From Lachnospiraceae bacterium (GTDB taxonomy: Bacteria; Bacillota; Clostridia; Lachnospirales; Lachnospiraceae): 64,000 nt of DNA. Location: contig JAAWJI010000001.1 in NCBI GenBank assembly GCA_022796795.1, forward strand, positions 1 through 64,000, given 5' to 3'. The notes beneath the pieces are model-generated. The model saw only the letters and a list, made by a program, of their open reading frames with translations. It made no database searches and was not told where the DNA came from. Numbering within the stretch: position 1 is the first letter of the stretch; each line of letters opens with the position of its first letter. The position numbers and the translations under genes were made by a program. Positions 36,060 through 45,156 of the stretch are shown here, in pieces.

Positions 36060-36557
36060 ATGGATCAGGAAACAAAGGTCTGGGCCTTTCTGGAGCGGAT
36101 TGCCCGGGCTGTCGTAGACGGACTTCTGAGTATTGCAGGCAAGAAATTGGATGAGGGACAGTGGAAGGCTTTCTGGCAGTTTGTGCAGTTTGGCATTGTG
36201 GGACTTTCCAACACGCTGATATCCTATGTGGTTTACCTGATCTGTATTTCCTTTGGTATGCATTATCTCCTGGCAAGCGTTGTTGGGTTTGTGGTCAGCG
36301 TGCAGAATGCTTTTTACTGGAACAATAAATATGTATTTCAGGCGGAGGAAGGGGAAAAGAGGATTGTGTGGAAGGCCTGGATCAAGACCTTTCTGTCCTA
36401 TGCCTCCACAGGTTTAGTGCTGGCCAATATTTTACTGGTGCTTTGGGTGGATGTGCTCCATATACCGGAGGCCCTGGGGCCGGTGCTGAATCTGCTGATT
36501 ACCATTCCGTTAAATTTTATTTTAAATAAGCTCTGGGCATTTCGAAAGAAAGGATAA
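36060..36557 (+). CDS. GtrA-family membrane protein
   Basis: This 165-residue protein has four hydrophobic helices with the GtrA signature: QFVQFGIVGLSNTLISYVVYLI, LLASVVGFVVSVQNAFYWNNKYVF and a C-terminal LITIPLNFILNKLWAFRKKG. GtrA proteins are thought to help flip or channel polyprenyl-phosphate sugars made by a GtrB-type GT2 for use by a GT-C enzyme. ATG 36060 follows GGGAAAGGAAAAAG; an upstream GTG (36018) inside rfbH is less likely. The matching GtrB-like gene is at 40946 and a broken GT-C-like gene at 41880. Confidence 0.88.
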   Translation: MDQETKVWAFLERIARAVVDGLLSIAGKKLDEGQWKAFWQFVQFGIVGLSNTLISYVVYLICISFGMHYLLASVVGFVVSVQNAFYWNNKYVFQAEEGEKRIVWKAWIKTFLSYASTGLVLANILLVLWVDVLHIPEALGPVLNLLITIPLNFILNKLWAFRKKG

Positions 36558-36563
36558 AGAGAT

Positions 36564-38159
36564 ATGTCGGAAATAAAGCTGCTGGATTGCACTATGCGGG
36601 ATGGCGGATATCTGAATGACTGGAAGTTCGGCCATGATAATCTGATTAATCTGTTTGAGAGACTGGTCAGCGCAGAGATGGATATTATTGAGGTGGGATT
36701 TCTGGATGAACGCAGGGACTTTGATCCCGATCGAAGCATTATGCCGGATACGGAATCGGTGGGGCGGATTTTTGGAAGCCTGGATCGTGGAACCTCTATG
36801 ATTGTGGGGATGATTGATTATGGAACCTGTGAAATTTCCAGGATTCAGCCTTGTCAGGAGAGCTTTCTGGATGGGATTCGCGTGATTTTTAAAAAGCACC
36901 TGCGCAGGGAGGCTATTGATTTTTGCAGGAAGTTAAAGGGTCTGGGATATCAGGTGTTTGCTCAGGCTGTTTCCATTACCAGCTATACAGATGAGGAGTT
37001 TCGGGATCTGATCCACCTGGTAAACGAGCTGCAGCCCTTTGCCATGTCTTTGGTAGATACCTATGGGCTTTTGTATGAGAACAGCCTGCTACATTATTTT
37101 TGCATGGCAGATGAAGGGCTTTCCCCGGAGATTGGGCTGGGATATCATGCGCATAATAATTTCCAGCTGGCATATGCCAATTGTATTGCTGCTCTTGGAC
37201 GGAATCTCTCCCGGACCGTGGTTGTGGATGGAACCTTGTATGGAATGGGAAAGAGCGCCGGCAATGCGCCCGTTGAGCTTCTGGCTACGTATCTGAATGA
37301 GCAGTTTGGAAAGCGGTATCAGATCAGCCAGCTTCTGGAAGCTATTGATGTGACGCTATTAGATATTTACCGGAATGTTCACTGGGGCTATTCCTTTACC
37401 TTTTTCCTGTCTGCTTCTAATGCCTGTCATCCCAACTATGTAACCTATCTGCAGGACAAAAAGAAGCTTTCTGTAAAATCCATCAATGAGATTTTGAGTA
37501 GTATTACAGAAGAGAAAAAGCTTATGTACGATCAAAATTATATTGAGGAGCTGTATCTGGAATACCAGAAGAAGGATTGTGATGACAGGAAGGATCTGAG
37601 GAAGCTGCAGGAAAGGCTTTCTGGAAGAGATATCCTTTTGCTGGGACCGGGAAAAAGTGTTGAGACCCAGAGGGACAAGATTCTGGAGCGGCAGAGGAGC
37701 AAGGATTATACTGTGATTTCCGTAAATTTTGTGCCGGAGGGAATTGCCTGTGACTATGTTTTCCTAAGCAATGCCAAGCGTTATGTGCAGATGTCTACAA
37801 GGCTGAGTGACCGGACACTCCAAGCCAGGGTGATTGCCACCTCTAATGTGACAGCTACAGATTCCTTTGATTATGTGCTTCGGTATCGTGATTTGCTGGA
37901 TGAGGAAGCATTAATTGCAGATAACCCCATGCTTATGCTTCTGAAGCTTTTGAAGCAATTTGGTGTGGGCGAGATTGTATGTGCGGGGTTTGACGGGTAC
38001 TCCGTGGTGCAAAAGCCTAATTATATTAATCCTAATATGGAATATTCCTATAGTACGGAAACTGCACAGGCTATTAACCGGGATGTGATTGAGGGAATCC
38101 GAAGGCTTGGCATGGAGGAAAGACTGGAATTTATGACGCGGTCTTATTATGATGTATAA
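36564..38159 (+). CDS. DRE-TIM aldolase (DmpG / HMG-lyase-like) with a C-terminal alpha/beta domain
   Basis: The first about 300 of 531 residues form an HMGL-like TIM barrel: LLDCTMRDGGYLNDW (Arg12, Asp13), IIEVGFLDERRDF, YQVFAQAVSITSYTDEEF, MSLVDTYGLLY, and GYHAHNNFQLAYAN (about 193-206) with the HxH metal site; VDGTLYGMGKSAGNAPVELL follows. This set resembles 4-hydroxy-2-oxovalerate aldolases. Residues about 350-531 form another domain starting DILLLGPGKSVETQRDKI, with no assigned role. The usual partner aldehyde dehydrogenase (DmpF) is absent. It lies 6 bases after gtrA and 25 before a ThDP enzyme, so a role in adding a carbon branch to a CDP-sugar is plausible. Function is not established. 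Confidence 0.8.
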   Translation: MSEIKLLDCTMRDGGYLNDWKFGHDNLINLFERLVSAEMDIIEVGFLDERRDFDPDRSIMPDTESVGRIFGSLDRGTSMIVGMIDYGTCEISRIQPCQESFLDGIRVIFKKHLRREAIDFCRKLKGLGYQVFAQAVSITSYTDEEFRDLIHLVNELQPFAMSLVDTYGLLYENSLLHYFCMADEGLSPEIGLGYHAHNNFQLAYANCIAALGRNLSRTVVVDGTLYGMGKSAGNAPVELLATYLNEQFGKRYQISQLLEAIDVTLLDIYRNVHWGYSFTFFLSASNACHPNYVTYLQDKKKLSVKSINEILSSITEEKKLMYDQNYIEELYLEYQKKDCDDRKDLRKLQERLSGRDILLLGPGKSVETQRDKILERQRSKDYTVISVNFVPEGIACDYVFLSNAKRYVQMSTRLSDRTLQARVIATSNVTATDSFDYVLRYRDLLDEEALIADNPMLMLLKLLKQFGVGEIVCAGFDGYSVVQKPNYINPNMEYSYSTETAQAINRDVIEGIRRLGMEERLEFMTRSYYDV

Positions 38160-38184
38160 GAAATACAAAGGGGGGAATTAGAAT

Positions 38185-39999
38185 ATGAAGAAAAAGCTTG
38201 CAAACTATGTGGCTGACTTTTTGGTGGAGCATGGCGTACAGCATATGTTTACGCTGACCGGAGGAGGCGCCATGCATCTGAATGATGCTTTTGGACACAA
38301 GGATGGATTGACGTGCATTTATAATCATCACGAACAGGCCTGTGCGATTGCGGCCGAGGGGTATACCCGGCTTACAGGGAGGGTGGCGGCTGTGTGCGTT
38401 ACCAGCGGACCAGGAGGGACCAATGCAATGACAGGGGTATTGGGAGGCTGGCTGGATTCTATTCCCATGTTTGTGGTATCCGGACAGGTGAAGCGGGAAA
38501 CGACTACCTGGGCCACGGATGTGCCCCTGCGCCAACTGGGAGATCAGGAGTTCCAGATTATATCGGCTGTTTCCTCTATGACAAAATATGCTCATATGGT
38601 GACAGAACCTGATGAGATCCGCTATCATTTGGAGAAAGCCTGGTATTTGTGCCAGAATGGAAGAGGCGGCCCTGTATGGCTGGATATTCCGCTGGATGTG
38701 CAGGCATCCGTGATTGAGACAGAGGAGCTGAAGGGCTTTGATCCCAGAGAGCTGGAAAAGCCAGAGCATCCGGTGTATGAAGAGAAGCTGACTGGGGAGA
38801 TTTTAGAGAAGATCCGGGGAGCAAAACGGCCTGTGGTATTTGCGGGTACCGGAATCCGGTTGGGCAAGGCTTATGAGGAATTTCTAGCTGTGATCGAAAA
38901 ACTGGGGATTCCGGTGGTCACTGCATGGAATGCCCATGATGTACTGTGGAATGTGCATCCGTTATATTGTGGAAGGCCGGGAACCGTGGGAACCCGGGGA
39001 GGAAATTTTGTGGTTCAAAACAGTGACTTGCTGCTGGTGCTGGGCTGCCGCCTGAATATTCGGCAGATCAGTTACAACTACAAGGATTTTGCGCCAGGGG
39101 CCTTTAAGATTATTGTGGATATAGATGCCAATGAGCTGAGAAAGCCAACGGTAAAGGCAGATCTGCCAGTACATGCAGATGTGAAGGATGTGCTGCGGTC
39201 TATTCTGGCAACAGATTACGCAGGAGCAACAGAGGAACAGCAGGAGTGGCTGGCCTGGTGCAGAGAGATTGATGCCAGATACCCTGCGGTTCTGCCTCAG
39301 TATTATGACGAGAAAAAACCTTTGAATCCCTACGTGTTTATGGACAGGCTGTCCCAGGTCATGGAGGAGAACGAGGTTGTTATTACCGGAAATGGAAGCG
39401 CCTGTGTCATCAGCTTTCAGGCGTTGCAGCTTAAAAAGGGACAACGGCTCTTTACCAATTCCGGATGTGCAGCCATGGGTTATGGGTTTCCGGCAGCTTT
39501 GGGCGGAAGCGTGGCCATGGAAGGGAAGCGCGTGATCTGTATTGATGGAGACGGAAGCTTCCAGATGAATCTGCAGGAGCTGCAGACTGTGGTTTATAAT
39601 CAATTAAATTTGAAAATATTATATTTAAACAATAATGGCTACCATTCCATACGGCAGACGCAGACCAACCTGTTTCAGCCGCCGCTTGTGGGTGTATGCG
39701 ATGGAAATGGTCTCAGCTTTCCGGAAGCAGAGAAGCTGGCCTGGGCCTATGGAATTCCCTATGTGCGGATAGAGACAGTGGAAGAGACAGAGGCTAAGCT
39801 GCGGGAGGCTTTTGAGACAGAGGGACCGGTATTCTGCGAGATAGTTGTGGATCCTGGCCAAAACTTTGAGCCAAAGCTCTCCTCCAAGGTGCTGCCAGAT
39901 GGAAAGATTGTATCACCGCCTATTGATGATATGTTCCCGTTTTTGGACAAGGAAGAATATAGGCGGAATCATTTTGAAGAAGGCGGACAGACAGTATGA
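38185..39999 (+). CDS. thiamine-diphosphate enzyme, acetolactate-synthase-like, possible YerE-type sugar acyl transferase
   Basis: This 604-residue protein has the three-domain ALS/POX fold. NHHEQACAIAAEGYTR contains the catalytic Glu50, GPGGTNAMTGVLGGW follows, the middle domain has KRPVVFAGTGIRLGKAY, and the ThDP motif is GDGSFQMNLQELQTV (about 454) to LNNNGY. True acetolactate synthase would sit with ilvN/ilvC; here it is among CDP-sugar genes. In Yersinia, the ThDP enzyme YerE adds a two-carbon unit from pyruvate to a CDP-3,6-dideoxy-4-keto sugar, then YerF reduces it. The same gene types (rfbFGH, ThDP enzyme, SDR) are here. Donor acid unknown. Confidence 0.82.
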   Translation: MKKKLANYVADFLVEHGVQHMFTLTGGGAMHLNDAFGHKDGLTCIYNHHEQACAIAAEGYTRLTGRVAAVCVTSGPGGTNAMTGVLGGWLDSIPMFVVSGQVKRETTTWATDVPLRQLGDQEFQIISAVSSMTKYAHMVTEPDEIRYHLEKAWYLCQNGRGGPVWLDIPLDVQASVIETEELKGFDPRELEKPEHPVYEEKLTGEILEKIRGAKRPVVFAGTGIRLGKAYEEFLAVIEKLGIPVVTAWNAHDVLWNVHPLYCGRPGTVGTRGGNFVVQNSDLLLVLGCRLNIRQISYNYKDFAPGAFKIIVDIDANELRKPTVKADLPVHADVKDVLRSILATDYAGATEEQQEWLAWCREIDARYPAVLPQYYDEKKPLNPYVFMDRLSQVMEENEVVITGNGSACVISFQALQLKKGQRLFTNSGCAAMGYGFPAALGGSVAMEGKRVICIDGDGSFQMNLQELQTVVYNQLNLKILYLNNNGYHSIRQTQTNLFQPPLVGVCDGNGLSFPEAEKLAWAYGIPYVRIETVEETEAKLREAFETEGPVFCEIVVDPGQNFEPKLSSKVLPDGKIVSPPIDDMFPFLDKEEYRRNHFEEGGQTV

Positions 40000-40913
40000 A
40001 AACAGCGGTGATTACAGGGCCTACCGGTGCGGTGGGCGCGGCTCTTATCCGGGAGATGACGCAAAATGGAACAGAGGTATATGCCGTAATCCGGGGAGAC
40101 TCCCAAAGAATCGGACAGATTCCCTCGAATCCTCTGGTACATGTGATATGTTGCAGCCTGGAAGAGCTCTCTTCCCTGCCGCAGCGGGTGGGGAAGCCTT
40201 GCCAGGTATTTTATCATTTTGCCTGGGCGGGAACCTTCGGGGACAGCAGAAATGATATGGAACTGCAGAACAGAAATGTAGCTTATACGCTGGCGGCAGT
40301 AAAAGCGGCAGAAAAGCTGGGCTGCCATACCTTTGTGGGGGCTGGATCCCAGGCTGAGTATGGCCGTGTAGAAGGCCTGCTTACCCCAGAGACACCATCG
40401 TTTCCGGAAAATGGCTACGGAATTGCCAAGCTGTGCGCCGGACAGATGAGCCGTATTCTCTGTGCACAGCAGGGGATCCGACATGTCTGGACAAGAATTT
40501 TAAGTGTGTACGGCCCCTGTGACCGCAGAGAGACGATGATTATGGCGGCGATAGACAAGCTGCTGCGGGGAGAGAAGCCTTCTTTTACGAAAGGTGAGCA
40601 GCAGTGGGATTACCTGTATGCCCAGGATGCTGCCAGGGCCTTGTATTTGCTGGGAGAAAAAGGGCAGGACGGAAGGATTTACTGTTTGGGAAGCGGTAAG
40701 GCTCGCCCTCTAGCAGAGTATATTCAGATCCTGCGGGATGCTATTGACCCGGGGCTTCCTTTAGGCCTGGGGGAGATTCCCTATGGTTCTAAACAGGTCA
40801 TGCATCTGTGCGCGGACATTACGCAGCTTAAGGAAGATACAGGATTTGAACCGCAAATATCCTTTGAAGCAGGAATAAAAGAGACCATAGCCTGGCTCCG
40901 GTCTCATAGATAG
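39996..40913 (+). CDS. NAD(P)-dependent SDR epimerase/reductase, likely CDP-sugar ketoreductase (YerF-like role)
   Basis: This 305-residue extended SDR has GPTGAVGAAL (about 8-17) for cofactor binding, FVGAGSQAEYG with the active Ser, and NGYGIAKLCAG as YxxxK (about 144). DYLYAQDAARALYLLGEKG and the IYCLGSGKARPL segment fit nucleotide-sugar reductases or epimerases. It overlaps the ThDP gene by 4 bases, suggesting that it acts directly on its product, as YerF does after YerE. A 4-ketoreductase or an epimerase role is also possible. Confidence 0.75.
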   Translation: MKTAVITGPTGAVGAALIREMTQNGTEVYAVIRGDSQRIGQIPSNPLVHVICCSLEELSSLPQRVGKPCQVFYHFAWAGTFGDSRNDMELQNRNVAYTLAAVKAAEKLGCHTFVGAGSQAEYGRVEGLLTPETPSFPENGYGIAKLCAGQMSRILCAQQGIRHVWTRILSVYGPCDRRETMIMAAIDKLLRGEKPSFTKGEQQWDYLYAQDAARALYLLGEKGQDGRIYCLGSGKARPLAEYIQILRDAIDPGLPLGLGEIPYGSKQVMHLCADITQLKEDTGFEPQISFEAGIKETIAWLRSHR

Positions 40914-40945
40914 CGTAAAGGTTTTGTGCCGGGAGGAACGGAAAA

Positions 40946-41899
40946 ATGAAAAAGATTAGTATTATGATCCCCTGCTACAATGAGGAAGAAAATGTGGTTC
41001 CCATTACGCAGGCGGTGGTGGAAATGTTTGCCCGGGATCTGCCGCAGTATGATTATGAGATTCTGTTTATTGATAACTGCTCTACAGACCGTACCCGGGA
41101 TCTGCTTCGGATGATCTGCAGTGAAAACAAAAAGGTAAAGGCTATTTTGAATGTAACCAATTTCGGCCAGTTCAATTCCCCCTATTATGGAATTTGTCAG
41201 ACCACCGGGGACTGTACCATTCCTCTTTGCTGCGATTTTCAGGATCCGGTAGAGCTGATCCCTGTGTTTGTGAAAGAATGGGAAAACGGCTACAAGATTG
41301 TCAGCGGCATTAAATCCTCCAGCAAGGAAAACGGGTTTGTGTATTTCCTGCGAAGCATATACTATAAGCTGATTAAAAACATGTCTTCCGTAGAAATGAT
41401 TGAACATTTTACCGGCTTTGGCCTCTATGACAAAACTTTTGTCAAACTGCTGCGTCAGCTGGATGATCCCATTCCCTTTATCCGGGGTGTGGTGGCGGAA
41501 TACGGCTATAAGCGCAAGGATATTGAATATGAGCAGCCCAAGCGGAGAGCGGGGAAGACACACAACAACTGGTACAGCCTCTATGACGCGGCCATGTTAA
41601 GCTTCACTTCCTACACAAAAGTGGGGCTTCGCCTTGCCACTTTTGTGGGCTTTCTGGGATCTGCCCTGAGTATTCTGGTGGCCTTCGTTTACTTTATTAT
41701 GAAAATGATCTGGTGGGACCGCTTTCCTGCCGGTATGATTCCTGTTCTTCTGGGAATTTTTGTGCTAGGCTCCATGCAGCTGTTTTTTATCGGGCTTATG
41801 GGCGAATACATCATGAATATCAACACGCGGGTAATGCGAAAGCCTTTGGTAGTAGAAGAAGAAAGGATCAACTTTGAGGATGAAAAGGGAGACGATTAA
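40946..41899 (+). CDS. GtrB/ArnC-like polyprenyl-phosphate glycosyltransferase (GT2)
   Basis: This 317-residue protein has a GT2 domain starting ISIMIPCYNEEENVVPI, with FIDNCSTDRTRDLL, LNVTNFGQFNSPYYGI, and the LCCDFQDPVELIP metal site. KRRAGKTHNNWYSLYDAAM precedes two C-terminal membrane helices, the GtrB layout. It would move a sugar to polyprenyl phosphate at the cytoplasmic face; the CDP-sugar made upstream is the likely donor. It follows the SDR gene by 32 bases and overlaps the next GT-C-like gene by 20. Confidence 0.85.
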   Translation: MKKISIMIPCYNEEENVVPITQAVVEMFARDLPQYDYEILFIDNCSTDRTRDLLRMICSENKKVKAILNVTNFGQFNSPYYGICQTTGDCTIPLCCDFQDPVELIPVFVKEWENGYKIVSGIKSSSKENGFVYFLRSIYYKLIKNMSSVEMIEHFTGFGLYDKTFVKLLRQLDDPIPFIRGVVAEYGYKRKDIEYEQPKRRAGKTHNNWYSLYDAAMLSFTSYTKVGLRLATFVGFLGSALSILVAFVYFIMKMIWWDRFPAGMIPVLLGIFVLGSMQLFFIGLMGEYIMNINTRVMRKPLVVEEERINFEDEKGDD

Positions 41900-43436
41900 C
41901 GGCACCTGGATCGCAGGTTTTCTGGCCCTGGCCTGTGCAGGGCTGGAGCTTTTGCTTTTCCTGTTTGTTCCGGCTGTGCGCGGGAGCTTTCAGAAGCTTG
42001 GAAATGAAAATATGATGTTTTACGGAGTATTTCTGCTAAGCTTTGTGCTGGTGTTTCTGGCAGCAAATACGATATTAAAAAGCAGGGAATTTTCGCTGCC
42101 TCAAAAACCTGCAGTAAAATGGACGGCAGCTGGAATCGGCTTGCTTTTCGGTATTTGGTTTTTGATAAAGCTTCTTCTCAATGAAGAGAAATCCATGGGA
42201 ATGGTATTATCTTTGGGTGTGGTGGAGACCTTTTTGTGGCAGAGAATTCCAGTTTTCATAGATATTCTGGTGGTTGCCGCTGTGGCAGTAATTTTACTCT
42301 GGTTTTGGAAAAAAGAGGAACGCCAAAGAGGGAATCTGTTTTTTTATGGGTTTTATCTGCTGGTATCCGCAGCTGCCGGATACTCCCTCTATATGCCCAA
42401 CTATCTGCAGGCGGATCCTCTCCACGGACATGCGTATTACACTTCGATTTACAGCGTAGTGCATGGAAGAGCTTACGATGATCTGTTTACCAGTATCTAC
42501 GGACACTACGCCTTGTTTTTCCGCTGGCCCATGAAGCTTTTGGGAAATGGAAATATCCGGGAAGTTTCGGCCATGACTGCCCTTATAGGCGGCATTTCGG
42601 TGTTTCTGGCACTCTGGGCAATGCACCAGTATATAAAGAGCAGCCGGGTGCGGATTCTGGGTGCGCTTTCCATAGGGCTTCCGGTGATTGCCCTGCGTTT
42701 GGAGAATTATTGGCAGGTACAGCCCCTTCGGGTGGTGTTTACCTGTCTGTTTCTGTTTTACGGAGCTCTCTATAACAGGAAAAAGTTTAGAGGCGGCCAG
42801 ACCTTAGGCTATGCGCTGGCTATGATGGCTATTATCTGGAACACGGAAACCGGAGTTGTCTGCGCCATTTCCTGGGCCGCTTTCTTGTGTTATGAATATC
42901 TGGAGAAAAAAGAGTGGAAGAGCTTTCAGGCGCTTCTTTTTGTGGCCGGACAGCTTCTGGCAGCAGGGGCTTCTTTTGCAGGTGCGGTTGTAACTGTGAA
43001 TCTCTATAATCTGATTCACGGCGGCGTCTGGAACCGTGTGGCCACCTTTTTATATCCGCTTCTGAAGGAAGAGTATATGACTGGGTATCTTCGCACGGAT
43101 CTGCCCGATTTTGTCAGCGCTTATATGCTGGTTCTGGCCTTGTTTCTGGGTGGAGTGGTGTGGAGCCTGACCGGACACCGCTTTTTCCGGGGAAAACAGG
43201 GCGGAGGGACCAGAGAGATTCATTCCTTTGTGTTTTTGGCCTCTGTTCTGGGATTAGGTCAGGTTACCTATTATATGAACCGGGCGGAATATTTTAATCT
43301 GGACCTGATTCATGTACTGGTGACGGTTCTGCTCTGTATATTTTTGGATCAGAGTTTGCCAGGATGGCGTAGATTTTGGGAAAAACAGGGTGGAAAGAAT
43401 GGGGAAAATGCGTTGCGGCGATCCTGCTCACATTGA
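41880..43436 (+). CDS. GT-C-like polytopic membrane protein, 5' part of a frameshifted gene
   Basis: These 518 residues have about eleven hydrophobic segments, with an extracytoplasmic segment LQADPLHGHAYYTSIYSVVHG (about 182) rich in Asp/His. The last residues after DQSLPGWRRFWEKQ turn into a short basic run ending at TGA 43434-43436. A shift of one base around 43375-43410 (runs of G and A) joins it to the 150-codon frame 43376-43828, which begins with the missing final helix. So one gene of about 650 codons is probably broken here. ATG 41880 follows TTTGAGG; a TTG 6 bases earlier is less likely. Confidence 0.7.
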   Translation: MKRETINGTWIAGFLALACAGLELLLFLFVPAVRGSFQKLGNENMMFYGVFLLSFVLVFLAANTILKSREFSLPQKPAVKWTAAGIGLLFGIWFLIKLLLNEEKSMGMVLSLGVVETFLWQRIPVFIDILVVAAVAVILLWFWKKEERQRGNLFFYGFYLLVSAAAGYSLYMPNYLQADPLHGHAYYTSIYSVVHGRAYDDLFTSIYGHYALFFRWPMKLLGNGNIREVSAMTALIGGISVFLALWAMHQYIKSSRVRILGALSIGLPVIALRLENYWQVQPLRVVFTCLFLFYGALYNRKKFRGGQTLGYALAMMAIIWNTETGVVCAISWAAFLCYEYLEKKEWKSFQALLFVAGQLLAAGASFAGAVVTVNLYNLIHGGVWNRVATFLYPLLKEEYMTGYLRTDLPDFVSAYMLVLALFLGGVVWSLTGHRFFRGKQGGGTREIHSFVFLASVLGLGQVTYYMNRAEYFNLDLIHVLVTVLLCIFLDQSLPGWRRFWEKQGGKNGENALRRSCSH

Positions 43437-43828
43437 TTTTGACAGCGATTTCTCTGGGAACTATTATACAGGGAGTTTATCAGGCGGAAAAGCGTCAGGA
43501 GCTGGGATACCGGGATATGGACAGCGCTTACGAATTTCTGGCTTTGCTTCAGCAGGACCTTCCCATAAATACCTTTGCTTTCGGCCAGGGAGTTCCGGAG
43601 CTGTACGGGCTTATGGGCTGGGATACCCGGTGCCATGTGATTGATTTTTCTGACCGGACCGAGCTGGCCCTGCAGTATGTGAGGGACTCCCTGGAGCAGG
43701 AGGAATGTTTCTTCGCGTTTTTACAGGATGCGGAATTTATTCTGGAGGAGAATCCAGGAGTCTGGTATCCCTATAAGCAGTATGAATATGCAGGGGATGT
43801 GTATGTGTATTTTCGGAGAAATCCGTAA
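43376..43828 (+). pseudogene. 3' part of the frameshifted GT-C-like gene
   Basis: This frame of 150 codons starts with a lone helix (CVAAILLTLILTAISLGTII) and then a soluble tail with FGQGVPELYGLMGWDTRC and VWYPYKQYEYAGDVYVYF, the sort of C-terminal domain carried by the other GT-C-like proteins here. It has no ribosome site of its own (TTG in the upstream coding sequence), overlaps the upstream frame by 61 bases, and reads in the -1 register. Best seen as the displaced 3' end of one gene. Confidence 0.65.
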
Positions 43829-43933
43829 GAAACGATCTGTCTGACAGCGGCAGATTGCTGCAAACAGTGTGATTCGTATGGGAACCCCAAAGAGACGTCG
43901 GAGAGACGCTCTTAAAGGAGAGTCGCAAATTGG

Positions 43934-43962
43934 TTGAACTTGTCAAAACTTTATGATATAGT
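43934..43962 (+). promoter_or_regulatory. promoter of the rml operon
   Basis: TTGAAC (43934-43939), a 17-base spacer and TATAGT (43957-43962), about 70 bases ahead of rmlB. Confidence 0.6.
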
Positions 43963-44036
43963 TTAGAAATAAGAGAAATTGGAATATTATGTGATAGCAA
44001 AAAACTGGTTAGAATAAAGATATGGAGGATTTTACT

Positions 44037-45116
44037 ATGAGAACGTATCTCGTTACAGGCGGCGCCGGCTTCATTGGCTCCAACTATATTCATTACATGT
44101 TCCGCAAATACGGGGACGAGATCCGCGTCATCAATGTGGACTGTCTGACCTATGCGGGGAATCTGGAAAATTTAAAGGGTGTGGAGGACAGGGAAAATTA
44201 CGTCTTTGTCAAGGCCGATATCCGGGACCGGGAGGCCATTGAGAAAATTTTTGCAGAGTATGATGTGGACCGGGTGGTGCACTTTGCAGCCGAGAGCCAT
44301 GTGGACCGCAGTATCCGCAATCCTGAGATTTTCGTGGAGACCAACGTGCTGGGCACCCTGGTTATGTTGAATGCGGCAAAGAAGGCGTGGGAAACCCAGG
44401 ATGGCGGCTTTCTGCCGGACAAGAAGTTTCTCCACGTATCCACGGATGAGGTGTATGGCTCTTTGGAGGAGGGGGATACTTATTTCTATGAAACCAGTCC
44501 CATTGATCCCCACAGCCCCTATTCGGCCAGCAAGGCTTCTTCGGACATGCTGGTGAAGGCTTATATCGACACCTACAAGTTTCCGGCTAATATTACCAAC
44601 TGCAGCAACAACTACGGGCCCTACCAGTTCCCGGAGAAGCTGATCCCCCTGATTATCAACAATGCTCTGCAGGGAAAGAAGCTGCCGGTGTACGGGGACG
44701 GCAAGAATGTGCGGGACTGGCTCTATGTGGATGACCACGCCAAGGCCATTGACCTGGTGCAGGAGAAGGGAAGACTTGGGGAGCGTTATAATATTGGCGG
44801 ACACAATGAGAAACAGAATATTGAGATTATTCATATAATCCTGGATACCCTGCAGGAGATGCTGCCGGAGGGGGACCCCCGGAAGGCTTTGGTAAGCCGG
44901 GATCTCATCACCTATGTGGAGGACCGGAAAGGCCATGACCGCCGGTACGCCATTGCTCCAGATAAGATTAAGGAAGAGATTGGATGGTATCCAAAGACCA
45001 TGTTTCAGGAAGGAATCCGCCTGACGATTCAGTGGTTCTTTGAGCATGAGGAATGGATGAAACATGTGACCAGCGGAGACTACCAGAAATATTACGCGGA
45101 GATGTACCAGGCATAA
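44037..45116 (+). CDS. rmlB: dTDP-glucose 4,6-dehydratase
   Basis: This 359-residue SDR converts dTDP-glucose to dTDP-4-keto-6-deoxyglucose. It has [15 protein letters not shown] (about 6-20), [11 protein letters not shown], the active-site STDEVYG, and [13 protein letters not shown] with Yxxx[16 protein letters not shown] and DHAKAIDLV are RmlB-specific. GGAGG at 44024-44028 with an 8-base spacer fixes ATG 44037; an ATG at 44022 overlaps this site. It opens the rmlB-rmlA-rmlC operon. Its product could feed rhamnose and the 4-amino sugar made by the transaminase at 54862. Confidence 0.96.
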   Translation: MRTYLVTGGAGFIGSNYIHYMFRKYGDEIRVINVDCLTYAGNLENLKGVEDRENYVFVKADIRDREAIEKIFAEYDVDRVVHFAAESHVDRSIRNPEIFVETNVLGTLVMLNAAKKAWETQDGGFLPDKKFLHVSTDEVYGSLEEGDTYFYETSPIDPHSPYSASKASSDMLVKAYIDTYKFPANITNCSNNYGPYQFPEKLIPLIINNALQGKKLPVYGDGKNVRDWLYVDDHAKAIDLVQEKGRLGERYNIGGHNEKQNIEIIHIILDTLQEMLPEGDPRKALVSRDLITYVEDRKGHDRRYAIAPDKIKEEIGWYPKTMFQEGIRLTIQWFFEHEEWMKHVTSGDYQKYYAEMYQA

Positions 45117-45156
45117 ACAGACGAAACCGGCGGATCAGGCCGGAAGGAGGAGCAAG

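Noticed and set aside
43370-43390. Programmed -1 frameshift site in the GT-C-like gene
   Set aside because: The A-rich run does not form a canonical X-XXY-YYZ heptamer in the zero frame; a mutation or indel is simpler.
44172-45065. Antisense open frame opposite rmlB
   Set aside because: rmlB is unmistakable on the plus strand; the antisense product shows no family features.
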